IMG/VR virus record: IMGVR_UViG_3300021960_000109
Location: 1-50,512 of that record
Length of the DNA: 50,512 bases
Origin: a virus
Reading direction: 5' to 3' (one strand)
Below are positions 11,199-23,800 of this stretch, one piece after another (positions within the stretch are counted from its first letter, which is position 1; each line of letters starts with the position of its first letter). A program made the position numbers and the translations under genes. Below the pieces are notes generated by a model. The model did no database searches. It was not told the origin of the DNA and saw only the letters and a program-made list of their open reading frames with translations.

Positions 11199-11572
11199 TT
11201 CCTTACAATCTAGAACTACTCACCTATCTCGCTCCCAGCAAAGTCTGTGACGGGGTGGGTGTTTTTGCTTTAGTAGATATTTCTAAAGATACTTGTATAT
11301 TCAAAGCAGATGTATCATATAAAGTATCATGGTCTGATATTAATCCAGAAATTAAATCTAGAATTGAAACATTAACTTATTATGATGATAATGGATTTTG
11401 GATTGATTGTGACTTAAATAAGATAGGACCCCAATATTATATCAACCATTCACACTCACCAAATGTTGCTTATAATAAAGATACTGGTTCTTTATATGCA
11501 ATACGTGATATACAAAAAAATGAAGAGTTGGTTGACTATTATTTTCCAGGAGAAAGAGATTGGCATACCTGA
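11195..11572 (+). CDS. Stand-alone SET-domain protein (putative lysine methyltransferase)
   Basis: The 125-residue product is almost exactly one SET domain: GVGVFALVDISKDTCIF at 20-36 is the entry strand, YINHSHSPNV at 82-91 is the NHS motif that binds S-adenosylmethionine, and IRDIQKNEELVDYYF at 103-117 is the closing segment with the usual catalytic Tyr region. SET enzymes methylate lysines in proteins; targets here might be phage virion or host proteins. It overlaps its neighbours on both sides (4 and 13 bases). There are no pre-SET or post-SET Cys clusters. Confidence 0.85.
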   Translation: MIPYNLELLTYLAPSKVCDGVGVFALVDISKDTCIFKADVSYKVSWSDINPEIKSRIETLTYYDDNGFWIDCDLNKIGPQYYINHSHSPNVAYNKDTGSLYAIRDIQKNEELVDYYFPGERDWHT

Positions 11573-12243
11573 ATCACAACCTTCCGACAATTACTTGCTA
11601 TATTCGTAACGAATTTCTATATAATCATAAAAAAGGTCATGGAGATGTAACTTTATGCGACGTACACTCTGTAGCGTCCTTAGAGAAGCATGTACCCCTC
11701 TTTGAAGCATTTCTAGAGAACGGGGTGAATTGGACACGAAGACCAATTCATGCATTTTGTTGGAAACCTGATGCACCAGTTCCAGAGTTAGAAGAGTGTA
11801 TGTGGTGGGATTGTTTTTCTCCTTATATTGATGTCCAAGTACGTTCAAGAATGGCTAACTTACGTGCTGAATTGATCAATTATAAGGGAGAAAAAAATGA
11901 AGGAACTTACATGTTCACTCTTGATTGGTCATGGGAGTCAAAATCAACTCTGAATACTAATTTTAGTGAGACACCAGAGCATAAATGTGCTCACTTTTTC
12001 AAAATGGACAACGGCAACTTCTATGCATACCCAAATAATAAGATTTTATGGTATGATGATGCATGGACAAAGGACAGAATTACCAAAAATCCAGGTTATG
12101 AGATTGATATGACCGAATATTCAGTTGAAAATCGACGTAAAATTGAAACCTCAGATGATTTTATGTACGAAGTAACGGAAATTCGGGATAGCAACCCCGT
12201 AAAAAGTTCTGATTTAGTCAATCAGGAGCAAAAAAATGACTAA
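11560..12243 (+). CDS. Conserved cyanophage-type protein, 227 aa, TTG start
   Basis: Starts at TTG 11560, with AGGAG 8 bases ahead, inside the end of the SET gene. The product reads MAYLNHNLPTITCYIRNEFL then NHKKGHGDVTLCDVHSVAS, and later contains many Trp and Tyr residues (MFTLDWSWESK, ILWYDDAWTKDR). I recall cyanophage proteins starting with YLNHNLPTI directly upstream of gp25, of unknown function. No domain was recognised. It overlaps the next gene by 8 bases. Confidence 0.8.
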   Translation: MAYLNHNLPTITCYIRNEFLYNHKKGHGDVTLCDVHSVASLEKHVPLFEAFLENGVNWTRRPIHAFCWKPDAPVPELEECMWWDCFSPYIDVQVRSRMANLRAELINYKGEKNEGTYMFTLDWSWESKSTLNTNFSETPEHKCAHFFKMDNGNFYAYPNNKILWYDDAWTKDRITKNPGYEIDMTEYSVENRRKIETSDDFMYEVTEIRDSNPVKSSDLVNQEQKND

Positions 12244-12490
12244 AAAAGTCGATAAAGATGAAAATTTCATGAAAAATCAGTGGGGAACTGAATATTTGGC
12301 AAGTGAATATGGTTGGGAAACTAAAATTCACAAGCAAAAGATGCTTCGTGAGATCGCAAGTGACGATCTAACTCCTAAAAAGCATGATTTCTTTCATCAA
12401 AACGAAATTCATGCACAAATTCGTAATGATAGTGATTATGATGACTGGGAATATGGAACTGAACCACTCTATGAATCAAAAAATCCTTAA
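12236..12490 (+). CDS. Hypothetical hydrophilic protein, 84 aa
   Basis: ATG 12236 overlaps the previous gene. Product MTKKVDKDENFMKNQWGTEY... is highly charged, with mixed Lys/His and Asp/Glu, and ends YGTEPLYESKNP. It looks disordered. It is the last gene before the gp25 late promoter box, so probably the end of its unit. Function unknown. Confidence 0.7.
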   Translation: MTKKVDKDENFMKNQWGTEYLASEYGWETKIHKQKMLREIASDDLTPKKHDFFHQNEIHAQIRNDSDYDDWEYGTEPLYESKNP

Positions 12491-12496
12491 TAAATA
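12488..12496 (+). promoter_or_regulatory. Candidate T4-type late promoter (TAATAAATA) for the structural operon
   Basis: TAATAAATA overlaps the upstream stop and ends 20 bases before the gp25 ATG. It is the first of the late boxes preceding the virion genes and probably drives the baseplate genes. Confidence 0.6.
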
Positions 12497-12516
12497 AGAT
12501 AGAATTATAATATTCA

Positions 12517-12918
12517 ATGCCTGTAGAGCGCGTTAGTAAGTCATTTAAAGACATTAGTATGTCATTTCAGGTTAATCCATTAACCTATGACTTGATTGCG
12601 CTCACAAATGAAAATGCTATCGCTCGCTCTTTGCGTAATCTTGTGCTTACAGATAGGGGTGAGCGATTTTTTAATAATAATTTGGGATCAAGAGTAAGTT
12701 CTTTGTTATTTGAATCTCTTGATGACATTACTGCCTCATCTGTAAGAGATGAGATTGAAAATACAATCAATAATTATGAACCAAGAGTTGAACTGATATC
12801 AGTTGATGCCACTCCAGATTATGATAATGGTGAGCTTAACATTACAATTAAATATTACATCGTTGGAATTGAAGCACAACCACAACAGTTATCATTCGCA
12901 TTACAGCCAACACGATAA
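12517..12918 (+). CDS. gp25: Baseplate wedge subunit gp25
   Basis: The 133-residue product matches gp25 in size and contains the family signature RSLRNLVLTDRGERFFNNNL near residues 39-58, where the conserved Arg-Gly-Glu-Arg segment lies. gp25 is part of the wedge core, binding gp6 and the sheath initiation complex. It heads the structural operon behind a late box. The stop overlaps the gp6 ATG (TAATG). Confidence 0.93.
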   Translation: MPVERVSKSFKDISMSFQVNPLTYDLIALTNENAIARSLRNLVLTDRGERFFNNNLGSRVSSLLFESLDDITASSVRDEIENTINNYEPRVELISVDATPDYDNGELNITIKYYIVGIEAQPQQLSFALQPTR

Positions 12919-14882
12919 TGCCATTAGTTAATTTTGCAAATCTAGACTTCGATCAGATAAAGACATCCATTAAGGATTATCTTAGATCTAACTCAAATTT
13001 CACCGATTATGATTTTGAGGGATCTAATTTATCCACAATTATTGATGTGCTTGCGTATAATACCTATATTACTTCATATAATGCCAACATGGTATCGAAT
13101 GAAGTTTTTATTGACAGTGCAACTCTCAGAGAAAATGTAGTCTCTCTTGCACGAAACATAGGTTATGTGCCAAAATCAGTCAAATCTTCAAGAGCAAATA
13201 TATCTTTATTTGTAGATACATCTTCTGACACAGCGTATCCTGTTAAGCCAGAAACTTTAACGCTGAATAAAGGAACTATTTGTTCTTCAAATACTTTTGG
13301 TAGTCAAAGTTATACTTTTTGCCTATTAGATGACATTACAGTACCAGTAGTTGATAATGTTGCATCCTTTGATAGTATCGATGTTTATGAAGGGACTTAT
13401 ATCACCACAAACTTTACCGTAGACTCTTTTAATCCAAATCAAAGATTCATTCTTCCAAATTCAAAGATTGACACTTCTTCTATTCGTGTAATTGTAAAAC
13501 CAGGAGCAACCTCTGATATTAGTAGAAAATATCGTCAAGCAGATAGTTTATTTACAGTAACCCCCGAGTCTCCAGTCTTTTTTGTACAAGAAATTGAAGA
13601 TGAAAGATATGAACTTATTTTTGGTGATGGCGTATTTGGTACTAAATTACAAGCACCAAACTTTATTCAAGTTTCTTACCTAGTGTCAAATGGTGAATTA
13701 GGGAATAGCATTTCCCAATTCAATTTTAGTGGTAGAATTACGTCACCAAGAAGTACTGCTGCTATAGCATCTGGGATATCTTTAGTTACAACAAATCAAG
13801 CATCTTTTTCTGGAAAACAAATTGAAGGTGTAGAGTCTATCAAAAAGTATGCATCTAGGATATATGCATCTCAGAATCGAGCGGTAACCTCAAGAGATTA
13901 TGAATCAATTATTCCAACCATTTATCCAGAAACTGAATCAATATCTGTTTTTGGTGGAGAAGAATTAAATCCACCTCAATTCGGAAAAGTTTATATTAGT
14001 ATCAAACCAACAAATGGTGCATATTTGTCTAATCTTATAAAAGATAATATTAAGAGTGAGATTAAAAAGTATTCTGTAGCAGGAATCGTACCAGAAATTA
14101 TAGATTTAAAATATCTCTATCTTGAACCAACTATTAATGCATATTATAATACAAACCTAGCACAATCTGCAAATTCAATCACGTCAATTGTTTCTAGCAC
14201 TGTTGAAAGGTACGCAAATTCTACAGAATTAAACAAATTTGGTGCAAGATTTAAATATAGTAAGTTTTTAAAAATTATTGATGATAGTAGTGATGCTATA
14301 ACTTCCAATATCACAACTGTTGTAATGAGAAGGGATTTGAGAGTAGCGTTAAATAGTTTTGCGGAATATGAAATTTGTTTTGGAAATAGATTTCATATTA
14401 AGAATGAAAAAGTTCTTAATATTGAATATTCTAATTTAAATGGAAGTGGAATTACTGAAAATAGTTTTAATATTAAATCCTCTGGATTTAATGTAAGTGG
14501 GATTGTTGGTACTGTATATCTTTCAGACATACCAAATCAAGATAAAAAAACTGGATCTATTTTCTTATTTAAATTAAATTCGCCATCACAACCAGAAATT
14601 ATTAGAAAATCTGTGGGAACTATTGATTATATTAAAGGAGAAATTAAATTGTCTCCCATTAATATAACAAATACCATCCTCAATAAAGGATTTCCTTTAA
14701 TTGAAATTTCTGTTCCTCCATATTCAAATGATGTGATTGGACTTCAAGATTTGTATCTGCAATTAGATATAACTAAGACAGTTATTAATTCGAAACCAGA
14801 TCAAATTTCATCAGGGTACGACATTTCTGGAACTAATTATCAAGTTTCATCTAGTTATTCAAACGGACTTTTAGTAAGATAA
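12918..14882 (+). CDS. gp6: Baseplate wedge subunit gp6
   Basis: The 654-residue length is close to T4 gp6 (660). The N-terminal region (FDQIKTSIKDYLRSNSNFTD, then SNLSTIIDVLAYNTYITSYN) is the typical start of gp6/J-like wedge proteins, and the central segment has the pattern ISVFGGEELNPPQFGKVYIS. gp6 forms the ring that joins the wedges together. Its position between gp25 and the gp7-like gene supports the call. The gene follows gp25 by overlap and ends one base before the next ATG. Confidence 0.93.
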   Translation: MPLVNFANLDFDQIKTSIKDYLRSNSNFTDYDFEGSNLSTIIDVLAYNTYITSYNANMVSNEVFIDSATLRENVVSLARNIGYVPKSVKSSRANISLFVDTSSDTAYPVKPETLTLNKGTICSSNTFGSQSYTFCLLDDITVPVVDNVASFDSIDVYEGTYITTNFTVDSFNPNQRFILPNSKIDTSSIRVIVKPGATSDISRKYRQADSLFTVTPESPVFFVQEIEDERYELIFGDGVFGTKLQAPNFIQVSYLVSNGELGNSISQFNFSGRITSPRSTAAIASGISLVTTNQASFSGKQIEGVESIKKYASRIYASQNRAVTSRDYESIIPTIYPETESISVFGGEELNPPQFGKVYISIKPTNGAYLSNLIKDNIKSEIKKYSVAGIVPEIIDLKYLYLEPTINAYYNTNLAQSANSITSIVSSTVERYANSTELNKFGARFKYSKFLKIIDDSSDAITSNITTVVMRRDLRVALNSFAEYEICFGNRFHIKNEKVLNIEYSNLNGSGITENSFNIKSSGFNVSGIVGTVYLSDIPNQDKKTGSIFLFKLNSPSQPEIIRKSVGTIDYIKGEIKLSPINITNTILNKGFPLIEISVPPYSNDVIGLQDLYLQLDITKTVINSKPDQISSGYDISGTNYQVSSSYSNGLLVR

Positions 14883-14883
14883 A

Positions 14884-17800
14884 ATGATATCAACAGATCT
14901 CAAGAGAGTACAAATCCAAGATGTAATCGAACATCAACTCCCTTCTTTCGTGAGGGAGGATTTTCCTTTAATTGCAGAATTCTTAAAACAATATTATATT
15001 TCTCAAGAATATCTTGGAGCCTCTGTCGATTTAATACAAAATATAGATGAATATTTAAAGTTAGAGTCTTTAACAAATACAACTGACTCAACTCTTCTAA
15101 CGTCTGCGATATCATTCAATGATACTACAATTAATGTTAAATTTGATTTAGCAAATAATGTTTTAGGAACCTACGGATTTCCTGAAAAATATGGATTAAT
15201 TAAGATTGATGATGAAATAATTTTATATACAAATAAAACAACTAATAGTTTTACTGGATGTATAAGAGGATTTAGTGGAGTAACTTCGTATACAAAATTA
15301 GATGTATCTGACAATCTCACTTTTTCAACCTCAGAGATTGCAGAACATACAAAAGATACAAAAATTGTAAATTTAAGCAATTTACTTCTAAAAGAATTTT
15401 TAACAAAGATTAAATATCAATTTACTCCAGGATTCGAAAATAGAGATTTTGATTCTGATGTAAATGAAAGACTTTTTATATCAAGAGCAAAAGATTTTTA
15501 TCAAACAAAAGGAACTGATGAATCATTTAAGATTCTTTTCGGTGCTTTGTATGGCGAAAAAGTAGAAATTATAAAACCAAGGGACTACCTGTTTAAACCA
15601 TCGGATGCACAATATAGAGTCACGAAAGATATTGTAGTTGATGTTTTATCCGGCAATCCTCTCCAATTATTAAATAAAACTATTTTCCAGGATGCCTATC
15701 CAAAGTATGGAATTGAAAAAGCATATGCTCCTGTTACTGACGTTGAAAAACTTTTTTATGATGGAAAAGAATACTATAAACTCAGCGTTGACTTTGATTA
15801 TTCTAAAGATATTACTTTTAATGGAAGTATTTTTGGAGATTTTTCAGTACACCCCAAAACTAAAGTAATAACAACGGTTTCAGCAGGTTCATCAATTATT
15901 GATGTTGATTCTACCGTAGGATTCCCTAAATCTGGCGAGTTAGTTGTAAAATATTCATCTGGAAGTTCTGGTATTGTTTCTTATACTTCAAAATCAATAA
16001 ATCAATTTTTTGGAACATCAAACATAATATCCAATATTGATCTGACAGAGGACGTTAGGTTAAATGTTTATTCATATGGATATGTAGGAGTTGGTACTAC
16101 ATCTAGAGTTGATTTTAGAATAGGATCAGTTCTATCAAATTTAAAATTTGATGATCAGACATATTATTACTCTAAAAACGATACTGCCACCATCAAATCA
16201 CTTGGAATTACAACTTCAAGTCCAAAAACTGATAGTTGGATTTATAATCTTGCAACTAAGTATGATGTAAAATCTTTATTATTAATTGATACTTCTAGTT
16301 TTACTTACAGAGTAAGTACATATACAAGAAATAATTTTAACATCGGAGACAAATTAACGATTATAGACTCTGCTCTAACATCTAAAGATTGTTCTGTCAA
16401 TGGGATTACAGATGAGTTTACATTTTCTATAAGTGGACAAGGATATCTGAATACAAATCAAATAGGTTTTAAAGTTCAAAGAAAAATTTCAAAACCTCAA
16501 TTAAGTTCTTTATTATCAAATTATTCTTATATAACAAATTATACATCAAATATTCAAAATACATATGTAAAATTTAATCAAGATGTTTTAGTTGCGGCAT
16601 CATCAATTCCAACTTATAATAATCAACCATTAAATTTCTATGATAGAAAAATAGTTTTGAATGGCAATTATACTGGTTCAGTATTCACTGTTCCAAATAT
16701 CACTGATCATGGATATTATACTGGAGATGCTGTATACTATAAACCATTCACAAAATTAGTTGATGTAGACGGAACACCAATAGAAGTAGTAAGTAAATTT
16801 GATAATATAACAGAAGGAGTGTATTACATAAAAAGACTCCAAAATACAAATCAGTTTAAATTGGCAAGTAGTCAAGCTAATTTGTATAATGAAAAATTTA
16901 TATCAGTATCTGGAATTGTAACATCAAATACCTTAGAGTATGTTGATTTTAATAATAAAACACTCCAACATCAGCAATTATTAAGAGAAATCAAAGCACC
17001 AAATAACGAAAGTGGATATTATTTAACTGATCCTGGAAAAACTGGAATATTAATTAATGGAGTAGAAATTTTAAATTATAAGTCAGAAGATACCGTTTAC
17101 TACGGTTCTTTAAATAATGTTGTTGTCTCATCGAAAGGAAATGATTATGATGTAATTAATCCCCCAATTTTATCAATAAAAGATAAAGTTGGAACTGGTG
17201 CAACAGGAACTTGTGCAGTAAAGGGATATCTTCAAAAAATTGATATTATTAATCCTGGATTTGATTATGTTACTAAACCAATAGTTACCATTACTGGTGG
17301 AAATGGATATGGAGCAAAGGCAGAAGTAAACACAATATTTGTAAATCACTCTATTTCTTTTAATGCAACATTAGAATCTGCTTTTGTAAATTTAACGAAT
17401 AATACAATAGGATTTTCTACATATCACAAATTCAGAAATGCTGAAAAAGTAGTTTATAAAACGGACGGACAAACCGCAGTTACTGGGATTGTCACTGATT
17501 CTTTTTACTATGTTCAAACTGTAGATGCTTCTACAATTAAACTCTATCAAAAAGAGACAGATGCAATTTCTGGTATAAACACTGTTTCTCTTACCGGATA
17601 TGGAGTTGGTGTACATAGAATACAAGCATTTAATAAAAAACAAATAGTTTCAAATATTTCAGTTGTTGATTCTGGATCAAATTACGAAAATAAAAAAAGA
17701 ATTGCAAATTCGTCGGGTATTAATACGGCAGCGAATCAAATTAACATAGAAAATCACCAATATAATTCTGGAGAAATTGTACTATATTCTTATGATCAAA

Positions 17801-20800
17801 CCTCAATATCCGGTTTAAGTTCATCTACTCCATATGTTGTAACTAAGGTAGACGAAAATAATTTCAAACTATCAAGTGTTGGTGTTGGCTCTATTACAAA
17901 ACTTTTTTATTTTAACAACAAACAGTACCTTGATTTAGAATCAAGTGGTTCTGGGAATCATATTTTCAATTATGAACCAATATCAGTTTCAGTCATTGGG
18001 GAAATTGGAGTATCTACTTTCACTGGACAAGATTTTTCTGCAAAAATTCAACCAGTGTTTAGGGGATCTATTGAATCAGTTCAAGTAACAAACTCCGGAG
18101 TTGGATATGGAGTTACAGATATTTTAAATTACAATAGACAACCTATTTTTACGTTGTTAAGTGGATCTTCAGCACAACTTCTACCAATAGTTAATAATGG
18201 ACAAATTATTGAAGTTTTAGTTACCAATCAAGGAAAAGAATATAATTCTCCTCCAGAGTTAATTGTTTCTGGATCTGGAAAATATGCAAAATTAATTCCT
18301 ATTATAAGTGATGGGAAAATAAAATCAGTAAAGATTGATAGTCCTGGAATTGGATATGATGACAAAACTGTGGTTACTGTCGTTCCTAGTGGCAATGGAG
18401 CTGCCTTTAATGCTGATATACAAAAATGGACAATTAATTTATTCCAAAAATATTTAAATATTATTTCAGATGATGATGGAATTTTAACAAAAGCAACTAA
18501 TGAAGAGTTCGGAGTTCAATATTCTCACCTGTATGCTCCAAGAAAATTAAGAGAATCTATTTACGGAAAAGGTGAAGATAACCAAATAAAATATGGAGTT
18601 TTCGATCTCCAAAAAACTCTGAATGGAGAAGAAATTTCATCAGCATATCATTCACCAATAATTGGTTGGGCATATGATGGAAATCCAATTTACGGTCCCT
18701 ATGGATTCTCATCAAAAACTGGAGAAGGTATTCGTGCAATGAAGTCTGGATATACCCCAGTCACTAGATTAAATAGACCTCCTTTTACTCAAGGATTTTT
18801 TGTTGAGGATTATGAGTTCACTAACTCTGGGGATTTAGATGAGCATAATGGACGTTTTTGCAAAACACCCGACTTTCCAAATGGTGTGTATGCTTATTTT
18901 GCAACAATAAACTCAGAAAGAACGGAAACATCGTCTTCTTTTAACAAATACAGGATTCCCGTCTTCCCATATTTGATAGGAAATACATTTAAATCAAAAC
19001 CAAATTCATTCAATTTTGATATAGAATCAAATCAAATTTCTTATGATTTAAATTCTTCATCTTGGTTTAGAAATACAACGCCATATAGTTTAACTGAAAG
19101 TGCATCTTCTTATGATTTCTTATTCCAACCAAACAAAATAAAATTACAAACAGTAAACATCAATGAAACTTCTAAAGGTGGAATTGATAAAATTGGCATT
19201 GTAACAGGTGGAATTGGTTATAAAGTCAATGATGCTATTATATTTGAAAAGCAGCAATATGCACAACAACCTAAAGCAAGAGTATCTAAGATACTAGGAA
19301 AATCAGTAACTAATGTCAGTGTATCTAGTACAACAATATCACAATTAGAAATTATTCCTTTTGATTCTAATGGTTCATATGTTGCATTTGCAACATCTCC
19401 TCATAATTTGTCCAATAATAATCTGATTTCACTATCTGGATTTAATACTGCAGTTAATTATCTGCAATCTAGTTTTAATATAGGTGTAAGAACAGAGAGA
19501 CTAATTCTGAACACGGGAGTGGGGACAGATGGAGTTACTGGAATTGCAACTTATTTTAGTGTATCTGGAAATCTAAGAATTGATAATCCTCTTGCAATAA
19601 GAGAAAATGATATCATCACAGTAGGAACAGAAAAATTAAAAGTTTTGGGAGTAGATGAATTAAATTCTAGAATTAGAGTTTTAAGATCTCAAGAAAATAC
19701 AGTTTCATCTGCTCATACTGCATCGACAATATTATACGAAAATCCAAGAAAGTTCACTTTCTCTTCTCTTCCAGAAAATAAAGTTACGTTTGAGATTAAT
19801 AAAGAAATTTATTTTAATCCAAATGAATCAGTAGGACTTGGTTCTTTAAGTGGGGTAGGTGTAGGTACAACTATATTCTTCTCAAATCCAGGTGCTGGTA
19901 TAACTCAAATTTTTATACCGACACAATCAATCTATATTCCAAAACACAATTTAAATACAGGTGATTCTTTAACCTATCGTAATAATGGCGGAAGTTCAAT
20001 TATAGTCTCTACCGATGGCGTAAGTGGATTTGCACTTTCAGATTTTTCTACAGTTTATGTCGGAAAAATTTCTAATGATTTAATTGGAATATCAACATAT
20101 AAAGTTGGCATAGGTTCTACTGGCACCTTTGTGGGTATTGCAAGCACGACTTCTAATAGTGGACTCTTATACTTTACTGGAATTGGTACTGGAGTCTATC
20201 ATAGTTTTAAAACTGCAAAACAAAATGTTGTCACTGCAGAGGCAAATAAAAATACTGTAACGGTTGCTACTGCATCAACTCATGGTTTAATCCTAAATGA
20301 TACTGTTGATATTCAAATAAATTGCGGGATAACCACAACAGTGGTTGTAAAATATGATGACTATAATCGAAGAATAATATTTAATCCCAAATCATTTGTT
20401 GCTAGTGATGTGAATATTATCGATAGTACCATCACAATTGCGAATCATGGATTTAATAGTGGGGATAAAGTAATTTACACATCACCATCTCCATCTGGAG
20501 GACTTGTAAATGAAAAAATTTACTATGTTTTTAGATTCTCCAATGATAAAATTAAATTGTGTAATGAGAGATATCAGTCTATTCAGTTTAATCCAGAGAC
20601 TATTTCCATAACTTCAGCATCATCTGGAACTCTATCTTCAATTAATCCATCAATAAGGGCGTATAAAAATAATACGCTTAGATTTGACTTGTCTGATTCG
20701 TCTTTATCAAGTCTTAGTGGATCTACTTTATATTCTGCATTTGATTTTAATTTATATTCTGATTCAGAATTTAGGAATGTTTTTGACTCTTCGGAAAAAA

Positions 20801-23800
20801 CAAGATTCTTTGAAGTTTCTAAAGTTGGACAAATAGGAATAACAACAAATGCGGCACTAGTTTTAAATATTACTGATTCTTTACCAAAAATACTATATTA
20901 CAAATTTTCTCCAATAAATTCTCAATTCGTTTCTCAAGTAAAGAAAGAAATCTTTATTGATACTGAGATTACAAATGCGAATCAAGTAGAAATTGCAGAT
21001 AGTCTGTATAATGGTTCATTTACTGTTGTTGGAGTTGGGACAACTACAACCTTTACTTACAATTTAAAAAATACTCCCGAAAAGAATAGTTACGATTTAA
21101 GTGAAGCAAATATTAAGTATATAACCAACTCTTCTTCTGCAGATGGTGAGATAGCAGATATTGATATAACATATTCTGGAAAAGGTTATCAAAATATAGT
21201 TGGAATATCCACGATAAATTCTACAAGTGGAATTGGAGCTATACTTGAGCCATCTAGTACATCTATAGGCAAAATAGTTTCAAACCAAATTGATGATATT
21301 GGATTTGATTTTCCGACAGATAAAACTTTAAGACCTGTCTGCAATTTACCGGAAATCTTATTAATGGAACCACTTTCATCATTCAATGAAATTGGAATCA
21401 CTTCCGCTGGGAAAAATTATACAATAGCTCCAAAATTAGTTGTAATCGATGGATATACTGGCAAAGTTGTTGATGATGTAGATTTATCTTATAAGATAGG
21501 AGATACCAAAGTAAAGATTTTAAAAAATACATTTGGAATTTATGATACTACTCCAAAAATTATTCCTACGAATAACCAAAATGGAATAGGAATTAATAAT
21601 ATTTCATACAATACTACCACTAAAGAAGTTAGTGTTGGATTAAATACTGGGTTTAGTGATTCTTTCCCATTCTCTGTTGGCGATAAAGTTTTAATTGAAA
21701 ATATTAGTGTTGGTATTGCCACGACGGGAATCGGTTATAACTCTGCAGATTATGGATATTCATTATTTACTTTAACCAAAGTTCCATCAGGCGCAAGTGC
21801 TCTTGGAGGAAGTGTTGGAGTTGTTACATATAGTCTAGATGGATTATTAAAGGAAGGTACTATACCAGGAAATTATGATTCTTTAAGATCTTCTGGAAGA
21901 ATCATCGCAGAAAAAGATTTTCCAGTTTTTGATATTAAACTTAAGAAAAATAACTTCATACTCGGTGAAACAGTTATTTCTGGAAATAACGTAGGACAAG
22001 TTGAAAGTTGGGATAATGAAATTGAACTATTAAAAGTTTCCACAACTAAAGATTTTAGAGTTGATGATATTGTAGTGGGGCAAACATCAAGAACTCAAGG
22101 TGCAATTAAATCCAAAATTGATTTCAATGCAGAAATTGAAATCGGTTCTAGTTCTATTGTTAAAAAAGGTTGGAATAGGGAGACTGGATTCTTAAATTAT
22201 AACACAGAGAGAATTTCAGATAATAATTATTATCAAAATTTCTCATATTCACTGAAATCTAAAGTCCCATTTGAAACTTGGAACGATTCTGTAAGTTCTT
22301 TGAACCATACTGCAGGATTTTTAAAATTTAGCGATTTAGTTATTGAATCTGCGGATAAAAACTTTAAAGGTGTAAGTTCAAGTTATAGAGGCGGCACTAT
22401 TGATATTGTTGTGGATGTTTATGGAGAAGCCGACTTAAATTGCTATTCAAATTTTGATTTAGTTACCGAAAATTCTTTAAGTGCTGGAGGTTCAATTATT
22501 TCTGATGAGATTTATTTTGGTTCTAAAGTATTAACTGATTACTTTGAATCATTTGGGAATAGAGTTTTGATAATTGATGATATTAGCACTCAATTTAATA
22601 GCACTCCAAGATCAACAAAATATTCAATAGTTGATAAATTTAATTCCGAACATAAAGTTAAAAAATATTTTACATATGTAAGAGATAAAAGATTTACTGG
22701 AGAATCTCAGTTCTTAATAGTCTCTCTATTGCAAAATGGAGGATTTGGATATTTAAATCAATATGGTAGAGTGGAAAGCCAATTAGATCTTGGAAGTTTT
22801 GATTTCAGCATATCTGGAACTGAGGGGCAATTAGAATTCTATCCTACCAAATATGCTGTCAACAATTATAATATAAGTTTTGCAAGTTTTGATATTCATA
22901 GTTCAGCTGCTGGAATAGGTTCCACAACATTAGGTGATGTAGTAGACATAAGATCTTCAAAAGCAAATGTCTCAGTTGCTACTACAACAACTATTGTTTC
23001 TTTTGCTTCAACATACAGAACATCAAAAATACTTGTAGAAATTAGAGGAAATAATGGTGAATTTGAATTTGATGAAATGAATGTGATTCATGATGGAACA
23101 ACAGTTGAGTTTTTAGATTATGGACAATTAACGAATCATTCTCTAAATCCTTTCGGAGCTTCTGGATTGGGAACTTATAATGCATATATTTCTGGAGGAA
23201 ACGTAAAAATTGACTTTACTCCAAATGTAGGTATAGCAGCTACTGTTGATGCAATAACTGTTTCTATAGCAAGTACGTTATCAACAGGTATCGGTACTCA
23301 ATATCTTGGATTTGATTCGGAAAATATTGCTTTTATTGATTCTTCGTATGTTTCAATTGCAGCATCAACTTCCCCAACAGAAAATGTAATCGCTCGTTAT
23401 AGTAACGTTATACCTAATGATCATAAATGTTCTTATTATTTGATAAGTGTGGAGGACACCACTAATAATCGTTATGAAATGTCTGAAGTTATTGTCTTAG
23501 ATGATGGCACAGATGCATACATTACAGAGTATGGAAATCTAATAACTCATTCTGGACTTGGAACTGTTGGCGCAGCTGTTTCTTCATCGTACACCAATCT
23601 TTATTACACTCCCGTTCCAAATATTGATGCTCAGATTCGTGTTTTCCAAACTAGTCTTCAATTAGTTGATTTAGAAGATTCTACTTCAACTGAGATAGAA
23701 TTAAATAATGCACTTATTAGTGCAGGATATGGATTCTATCGAGGAACAGAAACTGATGTTAAGAGAGCATTTGATTTAAAACATAAACAAAGACCAATAT

